A stretch of 64,000 nucleotides of DNA. It comes from Phytoseiulus persimilis (taxonomy: Eukaryota; Arthropoda; Arachnida; Mesostigmata; Phytoseiidae). The translations under genes and the position numbers were made by a program. How positions within the stretch are numbered: the first letter of the stretch is position 1; each line of letters starts with the position of its first letter. Where the stretch lies: NCBI GenBank assembly GCA_037576195.1, contig CM075104.1:22646211-22710210 (forward strand). Reading direction: 5' to 3'. Below the pieces are notes generated by a model, which was not told the DNA's origin, searched no databases, and saw nothing but the letters and a program-made list of their open reading frames with translations. Of the stretch, positions 1-14,910 are shown piece after piece.

Positions 1-3000
1 GCGGTTCCGGTACCGCTGTTTTCCTTCTTCTTCTTCTCGTGGCCTCTCACTCGCGGGCTGTCCGAGACGGGAGAACCCCAAGAAGCAAATCACGTGCCGA
101 TGGATACATGATTAGGGGGAGGTTTAGTGGCCTGCCACGAGGCATCACACAAAGCTTGAGACACATCCTGGACAATCGGGCTCCGTCGACTATCCATGCG
201 GGTACGAATGCGACAGAGACCAACGCTGCGTGAGAGAGCGGGGTGTGAACTTCGCCCGGCTAGAGTACGATCATCAGAAACCACACCCGACTCGGCCACC
301 GGACATGAATAAGAATCGCCAAAAGTCGTCCGTTGTTGGATACCAACGAACGATTTCGGAAACAACATTCGGGACGGAGACACGTGAGCTCGGAGATGAT
401 ATGCCGTGCTCCGACAGCGTCACAACGATGGGAAATTCTCGCTCGATCCGCGTCTCCAGATATTCGGTGTTTGTTCAGGCCAATTGGTCTTTCCGAAGTG
501 GATCACAGAAGCGAGTCTTCTGCCCCATCCCTACCTGTGATCCATCAGGAAGGAAGGCCGGGAGAGCGCTGGAGTACAGACACGGCAGAGGCCGTAGAGG
601 TGAGAAAGACGAGGAAAAACAGATTCATCTCCGTAGGAAAACAACACAGAGTGACGCTCACGGCTTCAAATAAATCTAATCTGTGCTTTCCCAATCGATG
701 TTCTCGGTGACATCTTATCCTTCTTTGTCAGCTGTTGTGCTTGACACCCGGCACCGGGTCAGTCGGAGTTTTCCCCGAATCAAGGGCTCGAAAGCGCTCT
801 TTGATCAGGCAGACGAATCCCTCGAAGGACTCTCGGCTCGAGTTCTTGTCGCCGCCGAGTTCGGAGATGAAGGACAATTTTGAGAACAGTCCAAATGCTG
901 ACTCGGTCATTTACCATCCGAGAATGAGGTGCGAGAAGCTCGAGGCGTGGAATTCTCAGCACGTAATATGGAGCGACTAGTCGTAAACTCGAGGCTCTTA
1001 GAAGTCGAGCGGAGGAAATTGCCACTCCAGAGCGCTCGTTCGCGCGGACGCTATGTACAGTGCTGGAATTCCGAGGATGTGAAGTGAAACTTTTATAGGT
1101 CGAAGGAGTGGAAGAAAAATTGAGCTCACTGGGGAGCCGCATAGCTCACATGACCTGGCCGAGTGTTTCATGAAACCTCACAGAGCGAATCGAGATCACG
1201 TTTCTCGAAACGAGAACATCGAACCAGTGATTCGGAAAGCTCGCAAGTAAGGCGCAGTAAGGATTTGAGAGTGGCGACTTGAAATCGATGAAAGCGCCAA
1301 GTTGTCGGCTTTGCGAGGATCATCGTGTGGGACAACCCGCCAATCTGGCGAGTTAGACAGTTCGTTGGGAGTTTCCAATGCGAAAACAGAAGTGCCCAAG
1401 AAAAAGGATCCGCTGAACGCAATCGCCCCAGGAACTGGGTCCCATGTGATATGTATATAAAAGAAAATGTAGATATCTCATTGGAGGATCAATAAATAAC
1501 CATAACCATAAGGAAGCAAAGGAAGGACAACCAGCGATTCGGAAAGTTTGAAGGTACAACAGGTTCCGTTCGGACTCGCGTTCCTCTGGCTCTCTGATCA
1601 CCGTGGGGTTTGAATAACAGCAGTCGCCGCCGCAGCAGCAGCCAGGTTTGCATTCAGCCAGCAATAGAATTATGATTCTCCTGTGGCGTCAAGCTCAGAT
1701 GGAGTTCGTGGCAGGCATGATGAATGAAGTTGATTCTAATATAGCCTACGTCTCAATGTGTCTTCCCAGGTGAGCTCCAAGTAGGGAAAGAGAATGAAAG
1801 GAGGATAGGGGACAGCGGTAATAACCCTCGAGAGGGTAAAATGCTTTTCTTGACATCGACCGTCGGCATGGAGGAACTGTTGGCGGTTATACTTTTCCAC
1901 CGAAACAGCCCTTGCGGCATCCGTTCTGTCGCGTTAGAATTGAGATCCTCCGGAAGCGGCGAGCCGAGTCCGGAATTTCGAAAGGACAGCTCATTCCGCG
2001 CCTGGAAGCCGGTCGGTCGGTCCTTGGGTCGATCGATCGATCGACTGATCCCAGACACGCTCTGCGTGCTGAATGAGAGGAATGATCGATGCTTCCTCAA
2101 CCCGCTCCCAGGGGACTGGAGGTATTGTTGATACTTAACCTTTAATGAACTGGTTGTGAAGCTCTCCGAGCTCGCCGATCTGTTGGTGAATCCGCCAGCG
2201 GGGAAGAGCCGCGTGTGTGTTCTCTCGAAGCGATCTCAACGTCAACAAGCGAGGAGCGGTCACCGAATGAGAGATGGCCACTTGCTGAGAGCCTTCTCGC
2301 TGCCAAAGTGGAGTCAACTCCGACTAATGGAGTCGGTGAAGGGACAGCGGGGCAGTCTCCAGAGACTTACGTCGACGACTACGAAGTCTACGAAGATCGA
2401 AAAGCAGTCAGTCGGCGGGCCTGCCTGCCAGCGAAGAAGGCGAGCAGGGAAGATCCTTGCAGCGCAAATGAAGCGTGTGATTTCACTTGTTTGCATCAGA
2501 ATGGTCTTCAGGGAGCCACACTCGCTCTTCTTGAATCGTTCACCGCCGCCGAAGCCGCACCGCCATCCATACAGCCACCCTGTATTATTGTTATGCTGCA
2601 AAGTCAACCAGGTACAAACTCGCCTGCGTGCCTGCCTGACTGAGTGCTAGATCGCCCGCTCCTCCACTCGCTCGGCCAGGACGCTGCACACAAACAGCAT
2701 CGCGCCACGGACTCATTGGCTGGCATGTCTACGCTGAATTACCATATATTGATATTCAAACAACCCGGGGGGTCTGAGCCAGAGAGACGAAGTCATCTCC
2801 TGCGCCACCAAAAAGTTCACAATCCTTTGGGATTAACAGAAGTAACGCTCGTTATACGCCTTGGTGAACGGCAACGATTTCTGGACGCACGTTTCGGCCC
2901 GTTTCTGGTCCGGGTAGGCGCGGCAGACGGACACGTGGTTCGAGGTTGAGGCCTGACTCTGGGGGCGGCAGAGGGCAGGGACTTCGTGGGAATAATCGGT

Positions 3001-3581
3001 CGACTTTGCCCTGATCTGTGAGCCAACAACACTGCCGGGAGTTCTGGGGCTCAAATTGTCGTTCGGGACAAGTCGACCTTTCGCCATAATCCGAGGGTAG
3101 CATCTCCAATTATCTTCGTCGGATGCCAGCCAGTTCGAAGATGGTTCCGCGGGGGAGTCGGAGCTCCCTATTGGCGAAGAGGAACTCAATCAAACGACGA
3201 GTGTCAAATCGAGGGAGCTGCGCGGAAGGGTCGTCCGCGGCGAACGTCACGTGGACGAGCACACGGTTGGAGAGGCGGGAAATCTGCCCACAGCAGATCT
3301 TGCGATCCGTAGCTTCATCGATAGAGAGCGCAAGTTGGGACAGCGAGAGCCGGGACCTTCTTCGCAGCTCCGGGCGAGTGAAGAGAAGTTAATCCTGGGA
3401 TTTTTCACTCATTTATATTATTTAGTGTCAAACGGCTTAACGCAACAAGCCTGATGATTTGTGGACTATCGTATTTGCTACAACTTTGTTATCAAATCCC
3501 GCTCGGCTGTCGCGCTGCCACCAACGCCGGTGCCTTCCGCGGTTTTCTCCGAGCTCGCTTCAGAGCTGTTGGTGGAACCGT

Positions 3582-3602
3582 GCGAGCGAGCGAGCGAGCG
3601 AG
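3582..3602. repeat. (GCGA)n microsatellite
   Basis: About five uninterrupted units in 21 bp. A related (CTGG)n stretch follows at about 3727-3744. Confidence 0.85.
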
Positions 3603-6600
3603 GAACCATATGCGAAGCAAAGTGTTCTCTCTTCGCCCCCTCAACGAAGGCGATCTGTTACACAATAATCGACCTCGTCGATCGCCGGTCGTTCCTGAAA
3701 AAGCTCTGATCATTTCAGATCGGCGGACTGGCTGGCTGGCTGGCTTGCTAGAGGTTGCTCGGCTTGCGAGATCGTGCTGGCGCCCTGGCACTAACTAACG
3801 AACCGGCTCGAAAGTCAGACGACAGAAGAAAGACGAACAGCAGGAAAAGAAATGGCCTCTCTCGCTTCTTCTCCGCCTCGGTCGGTCGTTTTCTCTCTAT
3901 TTTTCTCGTTGAACTCGAGCTCTGATCTATAGGGTCATTAGAGAATGTCAGATATCACACCAGCAGAGGGACCTGGCTGCCTTGCTCGTCGCCTGCCTGC
4001 CAAAACGAGCACAGAGACTCAAGTGGATCGCTGCCTTTCTCCGACTTCCACTCCGACTGAGTCGCAATGCAAAGTTTCCCTGACAAGTCGATACCCCGGG
4101 CTTGAGTCGATACTGGAAGTATCCGCCGAGAGGTTGTCGGTTTCGACTCGCACCCCGGCAGGACAAGCTGCGCTTCTAGAAGGCCGCCGAGTGATGGAGA
4201 GCTGCGGGCGGAAAATTCTCACGGATCATAATGGACCGGAGCGCGGGTCAATCGAGCTGAGGGCTCTCGGGACTCGCGAAGACACTGACGACTTTGGATT
4301 CTTCTGGAGATAATGAAGGTGGCTGTCTGTGGTAGCCGACGACGGCGACGAGCTTCAACGACTCACTGATCAGTGTACAATGAACGAGAAACGGCCCAGC
4401 AATGACTGCAGAGAGCATTATACAAGCACAATATGGCGGCCAAGAGAACAATGACCAGTTCGCGCGACATGTGAGTAACATGTGAACGAAAAGTCCACAA
4501 AGAATTACCCTCAGTCGTTCTTCTCGTTGTCGTCTTCCTCCTGTTCGAGCGGGTCATGCTTATACTCGAACTCTATTGCATGCAGAAGCCGAAGAAGAAG
4601 CCATGGAGCGAGACGACGACAGCCCTGGTCGGCGTACCCTGAGGGAAGACCGACTGCCGGACAATGCAGGACTGCTCTGCAGCCAATCACACAGCTGTCA
4701 TCGAGTTAATCCTCGCTTCTACAAGTCCCTCTTATTCTCTAGCACTCTGTCAGTTTGTCGATCGATCCCGCTAGCCACCGCTTCTGCACGCCGTACTGTG
4801 AATTCAGTGTCTTGTACCACTCAAGTATCATCTCCCGCGCTCCTCTGGCGGGCGGCATTTCCCTCTCGCATCTTCCAGTTGCTCATCTGCACCTTCCGCC
4901 AACGCACGATCTCTCTCTCCGGAGCACGACATGAAGTCTCTTCGGGCGGGATCGAATACGAGCTCAATCTTCCGAGTTTTCCGAGTTCCCCTACCAAAAC
5001 GGAATAGATGCCCCGAGAACTGACGGCACGTGTGGCACCGAACTCGTCACGAGCCTCGATCGCGAGCTTCCGAACGCATCACCGGAACTACTCTCTCGGT
5101 GAACAGCGGTGCGGAAAGCCTCCGGATTATTCATCTGGCTCGTTATGCGCTTGTTGAATTATTAGGCAGACCCCAAACACGCAGAGCGACGGAGCAGATA
5201 GCTGTAATGGAACGACCGTCTGATAATTCCAATAAACGGAGTACGCACGCACGCATGCTCGCTCTCACCCACTCGTACATACGCGCGCCGGCACGCGAGT
5301 GGTATGAGATCGAGGAGAATGGAGAACGGGACACAACCGCAGCAAGAATGGATGATAACGATAACGCCATCCGTAGATAATCGATGGCCTCGCCCACGCT
5401 TCGCCGCTAGGCCCCAGCGTCGAGCTCGAAGAGGACTCGAGAAACTCCGCTGACCGCTGTTCCGGCTCGGAACAACGTCTCCCAGAACTAAATGACTTAC
5501 GAACGAGATAGAGCGCACAAAAATATGTGTGTTTGCCCGCGTGGCTGACTCCTCTATCTGGCTATCGCGACCGAGCCCGTCTCCATCGCGCCCGAGCGAC
5601 GCTCTATTCGTCGTTATACCCGGGATCTGGAAAAAATCCTCGATTTCCTCCGTTCTCGGACCCAGAGCTGACCAGAGCAATCGAGCGGCGTCTTGTACAA
5701 ATATTCACTCCGTTCGTCCGTGCGTTCTCTCTTCCACTAGTCCACAAGTGAGATATGAGGAGTGAGATGATATAACGTAGGTAGGCTACGAGCTACTTCG
5801 ACTCAGGCGCTGTGTGTACATCGAGTCTCTTGGTCGCCCGAGGCCGGCTAGCGCGGAAACAGCCTCTCAACCAAAGTCGTAAAAGCCATGATTTATAAGG
5901 TCATCTACATCCTGTGTGTTGCCGCTGCCAACGAGTCCATCTTTGAGTCGGACAGACTGAGCCGCCGACTGAGTTTGTCGACTTATGAACTTCGGTAGAG
6001 CAGAGGAAGTCTTTCAGTCAGGCGGAACGTTGAAATCCTCCGCGTCGGATCGCTCCATAGGAAATCCAGACCATAAAGCTCCAGAGATTATCTCGCCCTG
6101 GTTGGATGCGCATGCAGCATAATGAACAGCTCCGTGTCGGTTTAATTAGGCGAACAACTCCCGACCGGCGATGACTAGGCATACCGTTGCTAACGAAGTG
6201 AGCTCGCTCCGCCGAGGGTGGTCGTCAGAAGGAGCTTGTTATAGGAGGAAAACAAAAGGATGCATGTTGCAATATGATGCTGCAGTCTGTCTCGAGAATA
6301 GCGTTAATTACGTTAGACAGCTTTCCCATCGTCGACCTGCCTTGCAGACAGACAGGCCGCCAGGGTGCTCCATTCCGCCCGGCTCCACTCATGCGTCCGT
6401 GTGAGTTGTAGGACTTCGCCACGTAATTGTTGACGTATGTAGGAAGATTTACTCGTCCGGGCTCGAAATTTCGCAGCTCAGAATACGAGCTAGTCTCGTC
6501 AGATGTCGGGAAAAAATGGCGGAAGAATAGCTCGCCTCGCTCGTTCGCAGAGTGAACGGGCTCCCAGAGATGATGGAATCCTCGAACTTTTGTTCTCCTT

Positions 6601-7874
6601 GATGGGTTTTCATCGGAATCGTCTTTCGCGGAACTGCGGACTCGAGTAGAAGGGGACACTGCGCTTTGTTTAATCAGGAGCTACAAAACTTCACTCATTT
6701 CCTGCTGGTTAGAGCAACAATGTGATGGGTTCGAGCTCTTCCTCTCAGGCTTTCGCTTGTCTCCGGCTCCGCATGCTGCTGGCAATGGCATCTCTCTTGA
6801 ATCTATTCTTGAGTTTGAGAGTTGTCTTTTTCTCCCGTCGAGTGTCGAGTTTTTTTTTTATACGTCTTCCTCTCGTTGTTCAAGTTCTCCTTGTAGTCCT
6901 TCCATTTTGTTCTTTGGGAACCACCCCGACTGGGAGAGGAAACAGTTTTTGTGTGTTCTTTGTGCTGAGCCCCGAGTAATTAGAGAGAAGCCAAGTGAAG
7001 GATCGAGTTGTTCGGTCTCGTCTTCACCCGAGAGACCGCCCGAACGAATTGACACAGCTAACATTGGCTCCAGCTCCACTTCCAACGACGGTGCGTGATC
7101 GCCTTTGTCCCACCTGAGAACACCTCTGCTTGCTCTGTACGTCAGCAGGGAGACCTTTAGTCACTAACTCAAGATTACTTAGAGAAGAGTTTGATTTGGT
7201 CTGATTGAGTTGAGCCAGCGACTCAGAGCCGTCGTCTTACTTCTCAATTTGAGCTCAAGATCCCATTGACGTCATTCAGCAGAAATGCGCACTTTATTTC
7301 GTGGGAGAAAGTGACTCTCGAATGAGGTCCCAGCTCAGCGACTTCAAAGGATTCTCCTAGTGCCCGTAGGTAGCGACGCTGTGTCACTAATGAAGTTTGT
7401 TCGTAGACCTCTGAAATCTCATTTTGACATCATCTCGTTCTGCGTCAAGTCAGTTTTTGCTCTACGTTCGCTGTCAGAAATGTCAGAGTCCACATTTGAA
7501 CAGAAGACCCACAACGACTAAAAAAGTCTCCACGGAGGCAAACCAAGGGAGGCTCACACGGACTCATTCGCCACTGCAATTATTTCGGCCTCTGCGATGC
7601 ATTCTATTCTCAGGAAGAATTTGCTTTCGTTATCAGCACGCCTCTGTTCACAGGACCGACATGCACGGTGACGATTTTCGAAAATCGAGGCTACTATCGC
7701 GTACCCCGTTTCGAAATACCCAACTTCTACGAGGCGGCGGCGTGGGACGAAAAATAATCGAGAGTACCCAGCCTCTCGAACCATAGCCTCTTCACGTCGT
7801 CAATTCCTCTCGCTCTGTCGCGATCGACTCAAAAAGTCGCTCTCAAAGCTCCTCTTCTTCGTAGGCTCCCACAT

Positions 7875-7898
7875 ACTGTAACAGTGTAGTGTTACAGT
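7875..7898. repeat. Perfect 9-bp-arm inverted repeat (hairpin)
   Basis: ACTGTAACA, a 6-nt spacer GTGTAG, then TGTTACAGT. There is no T-run directly after it and no gene around it. The role is unknown. Confidence 0.5.
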
Positions 7899-10800
7899 GG
7901 CTTGTTGGGAACAAATACGAGCGAGTACACTGACTTGAGGTAAAGCACACGATTACAAAAAGACACTCACTCAGGCGCTCCCCCTCTTACTTCCCGAGTA
8001 CAGTCGTGATGTTTCGTACAAATCGTCTCAGAAAGCATTCTTCAGTTCGGCTATTTGTGATGTATTCTTCGGCAGTGCTCTCTTCTCCTGCTTCTTCGAT
8101 TCTCATCCCAGGACGATGACTCTCTAGTTGATTCTTCGAGGAAAAGCGCTCTGAAATCAACTCGCTCACCGGCTCGCCCGATTTCGGCGGCCTGGGTTCT
8201 CATTTTCAATTAAGGTGTTCGTCATCTGTGAGCTCGTTATCGCGACAAATAAATGCCTTCGATCTCGTCCTTCTGTCAATGCTGCGCGAGAATCTCACAT
8301 CGTCGACTCGGATACCAGTCAGTTCGAACTCAAAAGGTTTCCTCTGAAGGCGAGAGGCGATCTCGATTTCGATACGGCAAAATTATTTTTTATGCTCGGT
8401 CTCCCTGAGTGGCTTGCACAAAGGTTCGACTTGGCTCGGTGCTTTCCTCACTGACTGACGAACGAACGAACTGACGGACGGGCTCATTGAATGAATAGAT
8501 ATAGTCTTTGCTGGCTGGATCGGCAGATAGATGGCGGTCGACGGTCGTGGTTTCACAAAGCAATGAGCATAACCTTGAAAAGTGGTGGTGCCACTCGGCG
8601 ATAACCGCTTAGCGAATGCTCTGCCTAGCAACTGTTCAGGAAGGAGCCTTGTCGAATCGATGCGTCGACCGGTAGGATACTGCGGTTTCTGATGAAGTCG
8701 ATGGAGCGTCGATGCACGATTCACCTTCGAAGCAGAGCCCGACCCATTCTCGAGTAACGCCCCAGGCTGCACTACAATCCTCGTGGAAAATTTAGCCGTT
8801 TTGCGATCGCCGATCCAAACTCATGTAATAGTTTTCTCAAAACATCCTCACTTCGTCGAAATCGGAGTTCTTCGAAGTGGAAGAACGGCCTCGAGTTTCG
8901 CGCGCAGCCGCCCCGCGCGTTCAGAATCTGCCGAAACTGAATGATGTAGGAGAACACTCCGAGGATCACCTAGCACGGAGCTAAGGCTGCTCGAGAGGGC
9001 ATCTAGTTGTCTATCCTCACTCCAGTCGCTCCCGCTGGAGAAGTCCAGTGGATAGGCAGTGAATTTGTTGGCCACAATAGAGCAGACAGCATGTGTCGTT
9101 TTGGTTGGCTAGTATTTTTTACATTTCCCCTCCATAATGAAGCGCTTTCTTTTCCTCTCTCGGTGGAGATCGCTCGCTGTTGATAGAGATGACATAAGGT
9201 CTTGGCTACCGCTTGCCTGAGCTGGTTGTTCGTTCCGAAGACACCGAGAGCGATGCTGATCTGCATGTGCTACTGCAAGCGACCAGCCTAGATCAGATAT
9301 GTGGACAAACACTTCACTCCAACTCTGTCCCCCTTTGCGCTCCGAGATCGCGCATGAGCTAAACTGTTCGCCGATAGCCGCTGCATCGACGAGATCCGAG
9401 CGGAGTCGTTCGGCAGAGGCACCGTTTGGGCCTGCCACAGACGTATTTCGGTCTCGTCGAACTGATCGGCGGGAACGACACTTCGTATTCGGTAGCTTCA
9501 CTACACGTTGCGATGAGGAAACTATCAAAATGAAGCTCCTGTCGCTCGCTCGGCTTCAACGGCTGAGAACATCGGTCAGAGTTTTCCGCTGCTGTCAAGA
9601 AAGATCTCGCTGTCCAACGAAAAGACCCTCGGGCACTTTCCCTCCTTTGTGCCGTCGACGCTTCCGCTCGAGCTCAAGCTTAAAAAATGAAATTGGACAT
9701 TGCCCGACTCGCTCCGGTGCGCCGCCCTGGCCGTCATGAAAATTATTTCGCAGACCGCGATGTCACTCAAGCAGCGTCAGAGCTGAGACATTCTCGAGTA
9801 CGCCAGCCGACCAGCCGCTCCGCTTCTTCGCCGTCTCTTCCAGAACCCGAATTCTATCGCCTCGTTCAGGAAAGCGTTCTCAAAGAACTCCACGGAAGAA
9901 CCGCTCTTCCACACAGACTGAGGGCGCGTGAGGAGGCGAACCCGCGCTGGGTTCCAACACGTTCCCACATTTGGGATGCGTGCCAATAGAAGCGAACCGG
10001 GTCTCCCACCTCGAGTTACGAATGCGTTTGAATTGCTTGTGCTTCTTGGGTTAACCATATGTCGTGTTCCATTGGCACAATGAATGAGAAAAACTCCAGG
10101 AGGAAATACAATGTTACTAATCTGCTCGTCCGATTCACCCATTCTACTGTGAGCTGGCCGAACGCCGCAGGATTAAGATCGCGGCCTCTGATCCTATCCG
10201 AATCCTTCGACTGCTCTTTTGCTCGGCTTTCAACTCCGAGCCCGGCGGCTCGGTGCACGGATCCTCGTTGCAAATTGTATGCCTGTCTGTAAGCAGTTTG
10301 TGTACTTGCAGACTGTTGTGGATCACGATGCGGACTCAGCGAGATGGACAGCCAATTCTACTTCGGGTCAGCCCTTTCGAGCTTTCCCAAATCGGAAGCG
10401 TTGTAGATGGTTAGCTCCGAACGATGGGCGCGCGCACTCGCCATAGAATGCGGCGGACTCCGAGTCAGCCGGATATTTTTGATATGCGGTGGGTGATCTC
10501 GGGTCGGCGGGCCTTTCTGAGAGAGAGAGAGGAGGATCGGACTTGATGATCCCACAATCAAAGGGTGCAGCTTTTCGAACACATCACGAGCCCCGGCAGT
10601 TCCAGGAGCATACCGATACAGCTTCCCTAAATATGGCATCCGGAGATCCGAATCGGGACAAATTTTCCGGGACAGAGTCGATTCTCAGCCATGGAGACTC
10701 TGGCCCGAGAAAGCGTCATGTCAGAAAAGAGCCTCCTTATCGAAACACCCGTCAACTGTCTTGTTCTTATCTCACGAAACGGCGGCAACAGGCAACAGGA

Positions 10801-13800
10801 TTGTAAAACCATCCGTCCTAACGTCGAACGATGATATTTATGATATCGTCACGTCAGAACCCTAGGAAAGAAACTCTCCCATGAAACTTCCCCGTTTTTT
10901 CTTACTCGGCGCGATTTCGAGGCCTACTCACACACAAGTACGATCAAAACCTCAGGAGAACGGAGGGAAAGAAATACTCCTTCTGCCGCGGCTGTCCGTT
11001 CCCGACAGGGACTGTCGAAAGGAGTTCTCCCAAACACTCGAATCGCACTCAAATCGTACCTAGCGCTTCGGAACCTCTTTCGAGCACTCCGCGATCCCCG
11101 ACTCCTCCGTTCCGAAGGTCCGGTATCGACCTATTCACAGACTCAGAGGTCTCAGACAGCGCGACAGGTATCTTTTTTCTGTCATTTACAAATATCCATC
11201 TGGCAAGCTTTGCTCGACAGGCATCGATAAGCGGCCTCCGGATCCATCGGAGATGGTTAGCTTGAGATTTAGCTTCCTCCAGAGAGCCTGCGCAGCGGCT
11301 CCTGTTGCTGCCACTGCTTGCTTCTGCAGTCAACGCCGTAAATTCGACTTTATCTCTCGGCTCGACCAGGAGTGTGCGTGCACGCAGCTTTATGATGACG
11401 ATGATTTCGCTCTTTATCTTTCGTCATTTCGTAGCGCCTTCTGTACAGGGTGTGGTCTCAGAGTTTTTTCCGCTCGCCAGGGCTCCGAACGATTTCAGCG
11501 CGGCTGTATCGTGTTCGCTGCTCTGCTGCAACGGGTGGGTCGAGCGAAACCTCGTCGCGTGAAAAAGTATCCCTTTCACCATCCACGGGCAGCTCGTCCG
11601 GATTTAAAACATCAACTGTTAGAGGGACCCGTTCAAGATCCTAGAGTCTGGAAGATTTTCTGGCTTCAGGTCTCGGGGTATCGGGTCAAGGTCCGAGACA
11701 GGAAAAATTTTCATCGCTCCGGCGTACCGTTTAACAGGCATGAAGCTCAGACTGGCTACGAGACTCAACCAGTGTCGTCCTGGAACTACAACTCCCGGAA
11801 TGACCACCAAGTGGTTGTGCTATTCGTGTTATTCATTTTCCGGAAGGATGGCGACATGTGGACACTGAAAAACGATACTTTAGAAGGAAAGTCCGGGCGT
11901 AGGATGTTGTGCGGCGGGTCCCACTGACGCGGTGGACAGCAATCCGCAACAGTTCCGAAAATCTCCACAGGAGTTCATCGCTCCTGGGTTTAAAGCTGGG
12001 AAGACAATCGTTGCGAATCATCGAGGGTTCCCCGACTGCCCGATTTACGGAACGGAAGCTCCAGGAAGCCAGGTGACGTGTCGGAGAGCCTCTCCACCCC
12101 AGCTGAAGATTCCCACCGTGCTCACCATGTGGAGACAATTAGTGACATCGGTCGCAGTACCTGTGTCTCTCGTCTCGAGTCCGTGTGACGAAAATCGTCG
12201 AGGAGGAGAAACAACCGACCTAACAGCTACCATGTGCTCGGATGACCACACTCATAGCCTCAACCACCGACCGGATTGAGAGCCCACCGAATCTTCGCCT
12301 GTTCGCGAACTAGTCGGGGCTCACGGCTTTTCTCCCGAAATGAGTTCGTCACAACTCTCGGTGTTCCCTTGAGAGCTTTCGTGCGCCAACAGCTCCGATC
12401 CATCTCGAAGGTTTCGATCCGACGCCCAATCGATACACGCTGCTGCCCGACCTTTGATTCCAAACATCGAGATTCCAATACGGAAGGGGTCGCGTGGCTT
12501 GAATCATTGCGGCTCGAATCATTCATGAAATTCCAAAAAGTCAGTTCCGGTCTGCTCCCCCACGTGTTCGCGCGAACTGGCTGTGATCCCCGAATCGGAA
12601 AGAGAAAGGTGGAAATCCAGAGTGTCAATAATGAGTCCCACGTGTATTCGATGCATGTCTGTCGAGCACTTAATGCATGACAATGTTCGGTGACAACTGT
12701 CTGCTGTGGGCGCGATTCGTTTTCTGCCGGTGACAGCCAGCGGAATCTTTTTCGAACAGACCGCGATGGCGCCCCTCGATTAGGACCAGGTTTTCTGTCT
12801 CTTTTCTCAACTTCTTTCCGCACGGGGGGTTTTCAGGCGAATGGAAGGATGGTATCACAGTGGAGCTTTTCCACCGGAATAGGATCGAGGTTCGATCCGT
12901 GATGGAATACCCACGCGAGGAAATAAATTTCGCGAGAGTGGTCACGTCGTGGATTTTTCCGCGGAGTTCGGTCGAAAATCCGACACGGAACGGCCCCGCT
13001 CTCGCTTCCCGCGCCTTGGTCGTTCGCATCACTTCCTCGGAATATCTTTTGTTTCGCAACTCCATGCACGTTTTTAGCGCGCGAGCCGGAAGATTCAACA
13101 TGGGAGCGAGGGAGTCAACAGCACGTATCTTACACGACTCGTGGAGAAGGGAAATGGGAGCACGTTGCGAACTGCATACGAATAAACGACGCTCACACCG
13201 GCCGAACCGATCCACAAACATGTCGAAAACTCGGCGGATTCGAGCCGAGAAGCACGATTGCGTGCACCTCGGACCTCATTCCTCAGCCGCCTCGAAAGCC
13301 TCATTCCATGGTGGGAAACAGGGTTGGTGAGCCGTCCTGTACGTCATCGTAATTTATGAAGTCGTTGCCGTCGACAGCGCGGTCGTGGCTCTCGTGGAGA
13401 GCATTCCACACCGCGTCCATTTTCCTGATTTTTCCGTCTTGGGAAAAGGGTGAATGAAGTGTTAACGTAGCGCGAAACTGCAGGGCGAGCGCGGATCCCA
13501 CCTCCCATGATGGCTGAAACACAGATAGGACCTCGTCCCTCGCGAACTCAATGATCGACGTTGTTCGGAGTGAAACCAAATCCGGGAGTCGGAAGAGCCC
13601 ATTAGTTCCCGCGCGGCGTGCTCACGGAAGAATAGGCAGCTCTGGCCGAGCTCTGCCTGATCTCATCTCTGCTGAAATCTGATTAAACTTTGAGAACAAC
13701 ATTCATTTCTCACAGGTTGACCGGTCCCGGCCGAGTCTGACAGGGCGGTAGCGCGAGATGCATTTCCCAAAGAAAGACCGGGGGAGAGAGGGGTATTGAA

Positions 13801-14897
13801 GCAGAAAAGGAGGAGAAGGTCTTGTCATTGTCACTACCAACGATCGTGCGACCAACCTCTGCACCTCGAGACGACGATGACCGTGACAACGCCGCCGACG
13901 ACGGGGATGACGATCATGATGATGAGGGAGGTCCGACGGGGAATCCAACTCCTTCACAAGTGAGCCAACATATGGTCACTGACTCCGTCCGTAGCCAACA
14001 GCAAGTCGGCGAACGAGCCGACTACCCTATGCTAACGCCAACCTCTTCGGGCATGCATCGCGCATACCTGATGAGAATGCTTAGCTTGTCGCTTGGCGCG
14101 AAAGCAGACCGGCCGGCGACCATCAAGTTGGCGGGCTCCGCTCAGGCCGGAAGAAAGCCATTCTAAAAGACCATTGAAGCGCTCTGCTCGTGTGGAGAGT
14201 TTCTGTGCGACGAACTTCAGAATTTCATCCTCGAAGCCGGAACAGCTCCGAGTCAACCTGATGTCTCGGGACGGATTTTTCAAAACGGTCTCCACTTTGA
14301 CCAAGGCGAGCTGGGACTGGCGGCAGTTTTGGGATATCGAACTTCGAGGGTTGTTTTTTCGGTTGTTGTCGAGTGCGCTCTTGACGTGAGTGGCAGGTGA
14401 GCCAACAATGATGCTCTTTTTTCTAGTGCCGTCCGTCATGTTGTCGCGCATCGAAACACTACCGCACAACGAGATCTTAACTGTAGCGCGTCATCCCGAC
14501 GGCGGCGTCCTGAGCATGTTCGTCTCAACGACCATTGTGCCTCGCTTGCATTGTACGAGTTCCATCTCCGACAGAAACTCAGAAGCAAAAACTCGGAGAG
14601 ACCTCGCGCCCTCCTACTGGCCAACAATGTGCCCTCAACGTCAACTCTACTCGGGAGAGCTTGTCCACTTGAGTTGGCTCAGAGAAATTGTACGACAGCG
14701 TGGATATATCCCCTCGGCCCACATCAGCCTTCGTGCCCTACTTAGAGATTTCCTCTCGTGTTTTCCCCGTGTTTCTCAGGTAGTGCGAATTCAGCGAAAC
14801 ACACAAACAGGCTCATGAAGTTGAGACCTGTTTGCTCGGCGTAACAAGGGTCACCCCTCCGGCGGGGAGGATCTCCTCCAGAAAGAGGTACGCGGAA

Positions 14898-14910
14898 GGG
14901 GGGGGGGGGG
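14898..14910. repeat. G13 homopolymer
   Basis: Thirteen consecutive G on the plus strand, in non-coding sequence. Confidence 0.9.

Larger units (their letters stand above)
1..14800. other. Non-coding stretch, no gene recognised
   Basis: The many open frames here have low-complexity or arginine/serine-rich translations without domains. Apart from the (GCGA)n repeat and the hairpin at 7875-7898, I see only small palindromes (for example GTTTCATGAAAC at 1165-1176) and a few homeodomain-type TTAATTA cores near 6140 and 6303. Some of it may be enhancer DNA of the proneural gene; that is inference from position only. Confidence 0.6.

Noticed and set aside
11655-11675. The minus-strand peptide RDLKPEN, resembling a protein-kinase catalytic loop.
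   Set aside because: The His before RDLKPEN is Pro here, the frame ends about 11 residues later, and there is no DFG or other kinase motif. Chance similarity.
11253-11927. A 224-codon plus-strand open frame, among the longest in the window.
   Set aside because: Its composition is random and no domain is recognisable. With many frames of 180-220 codons in this GC-rich sequence, its length is not exceptional.
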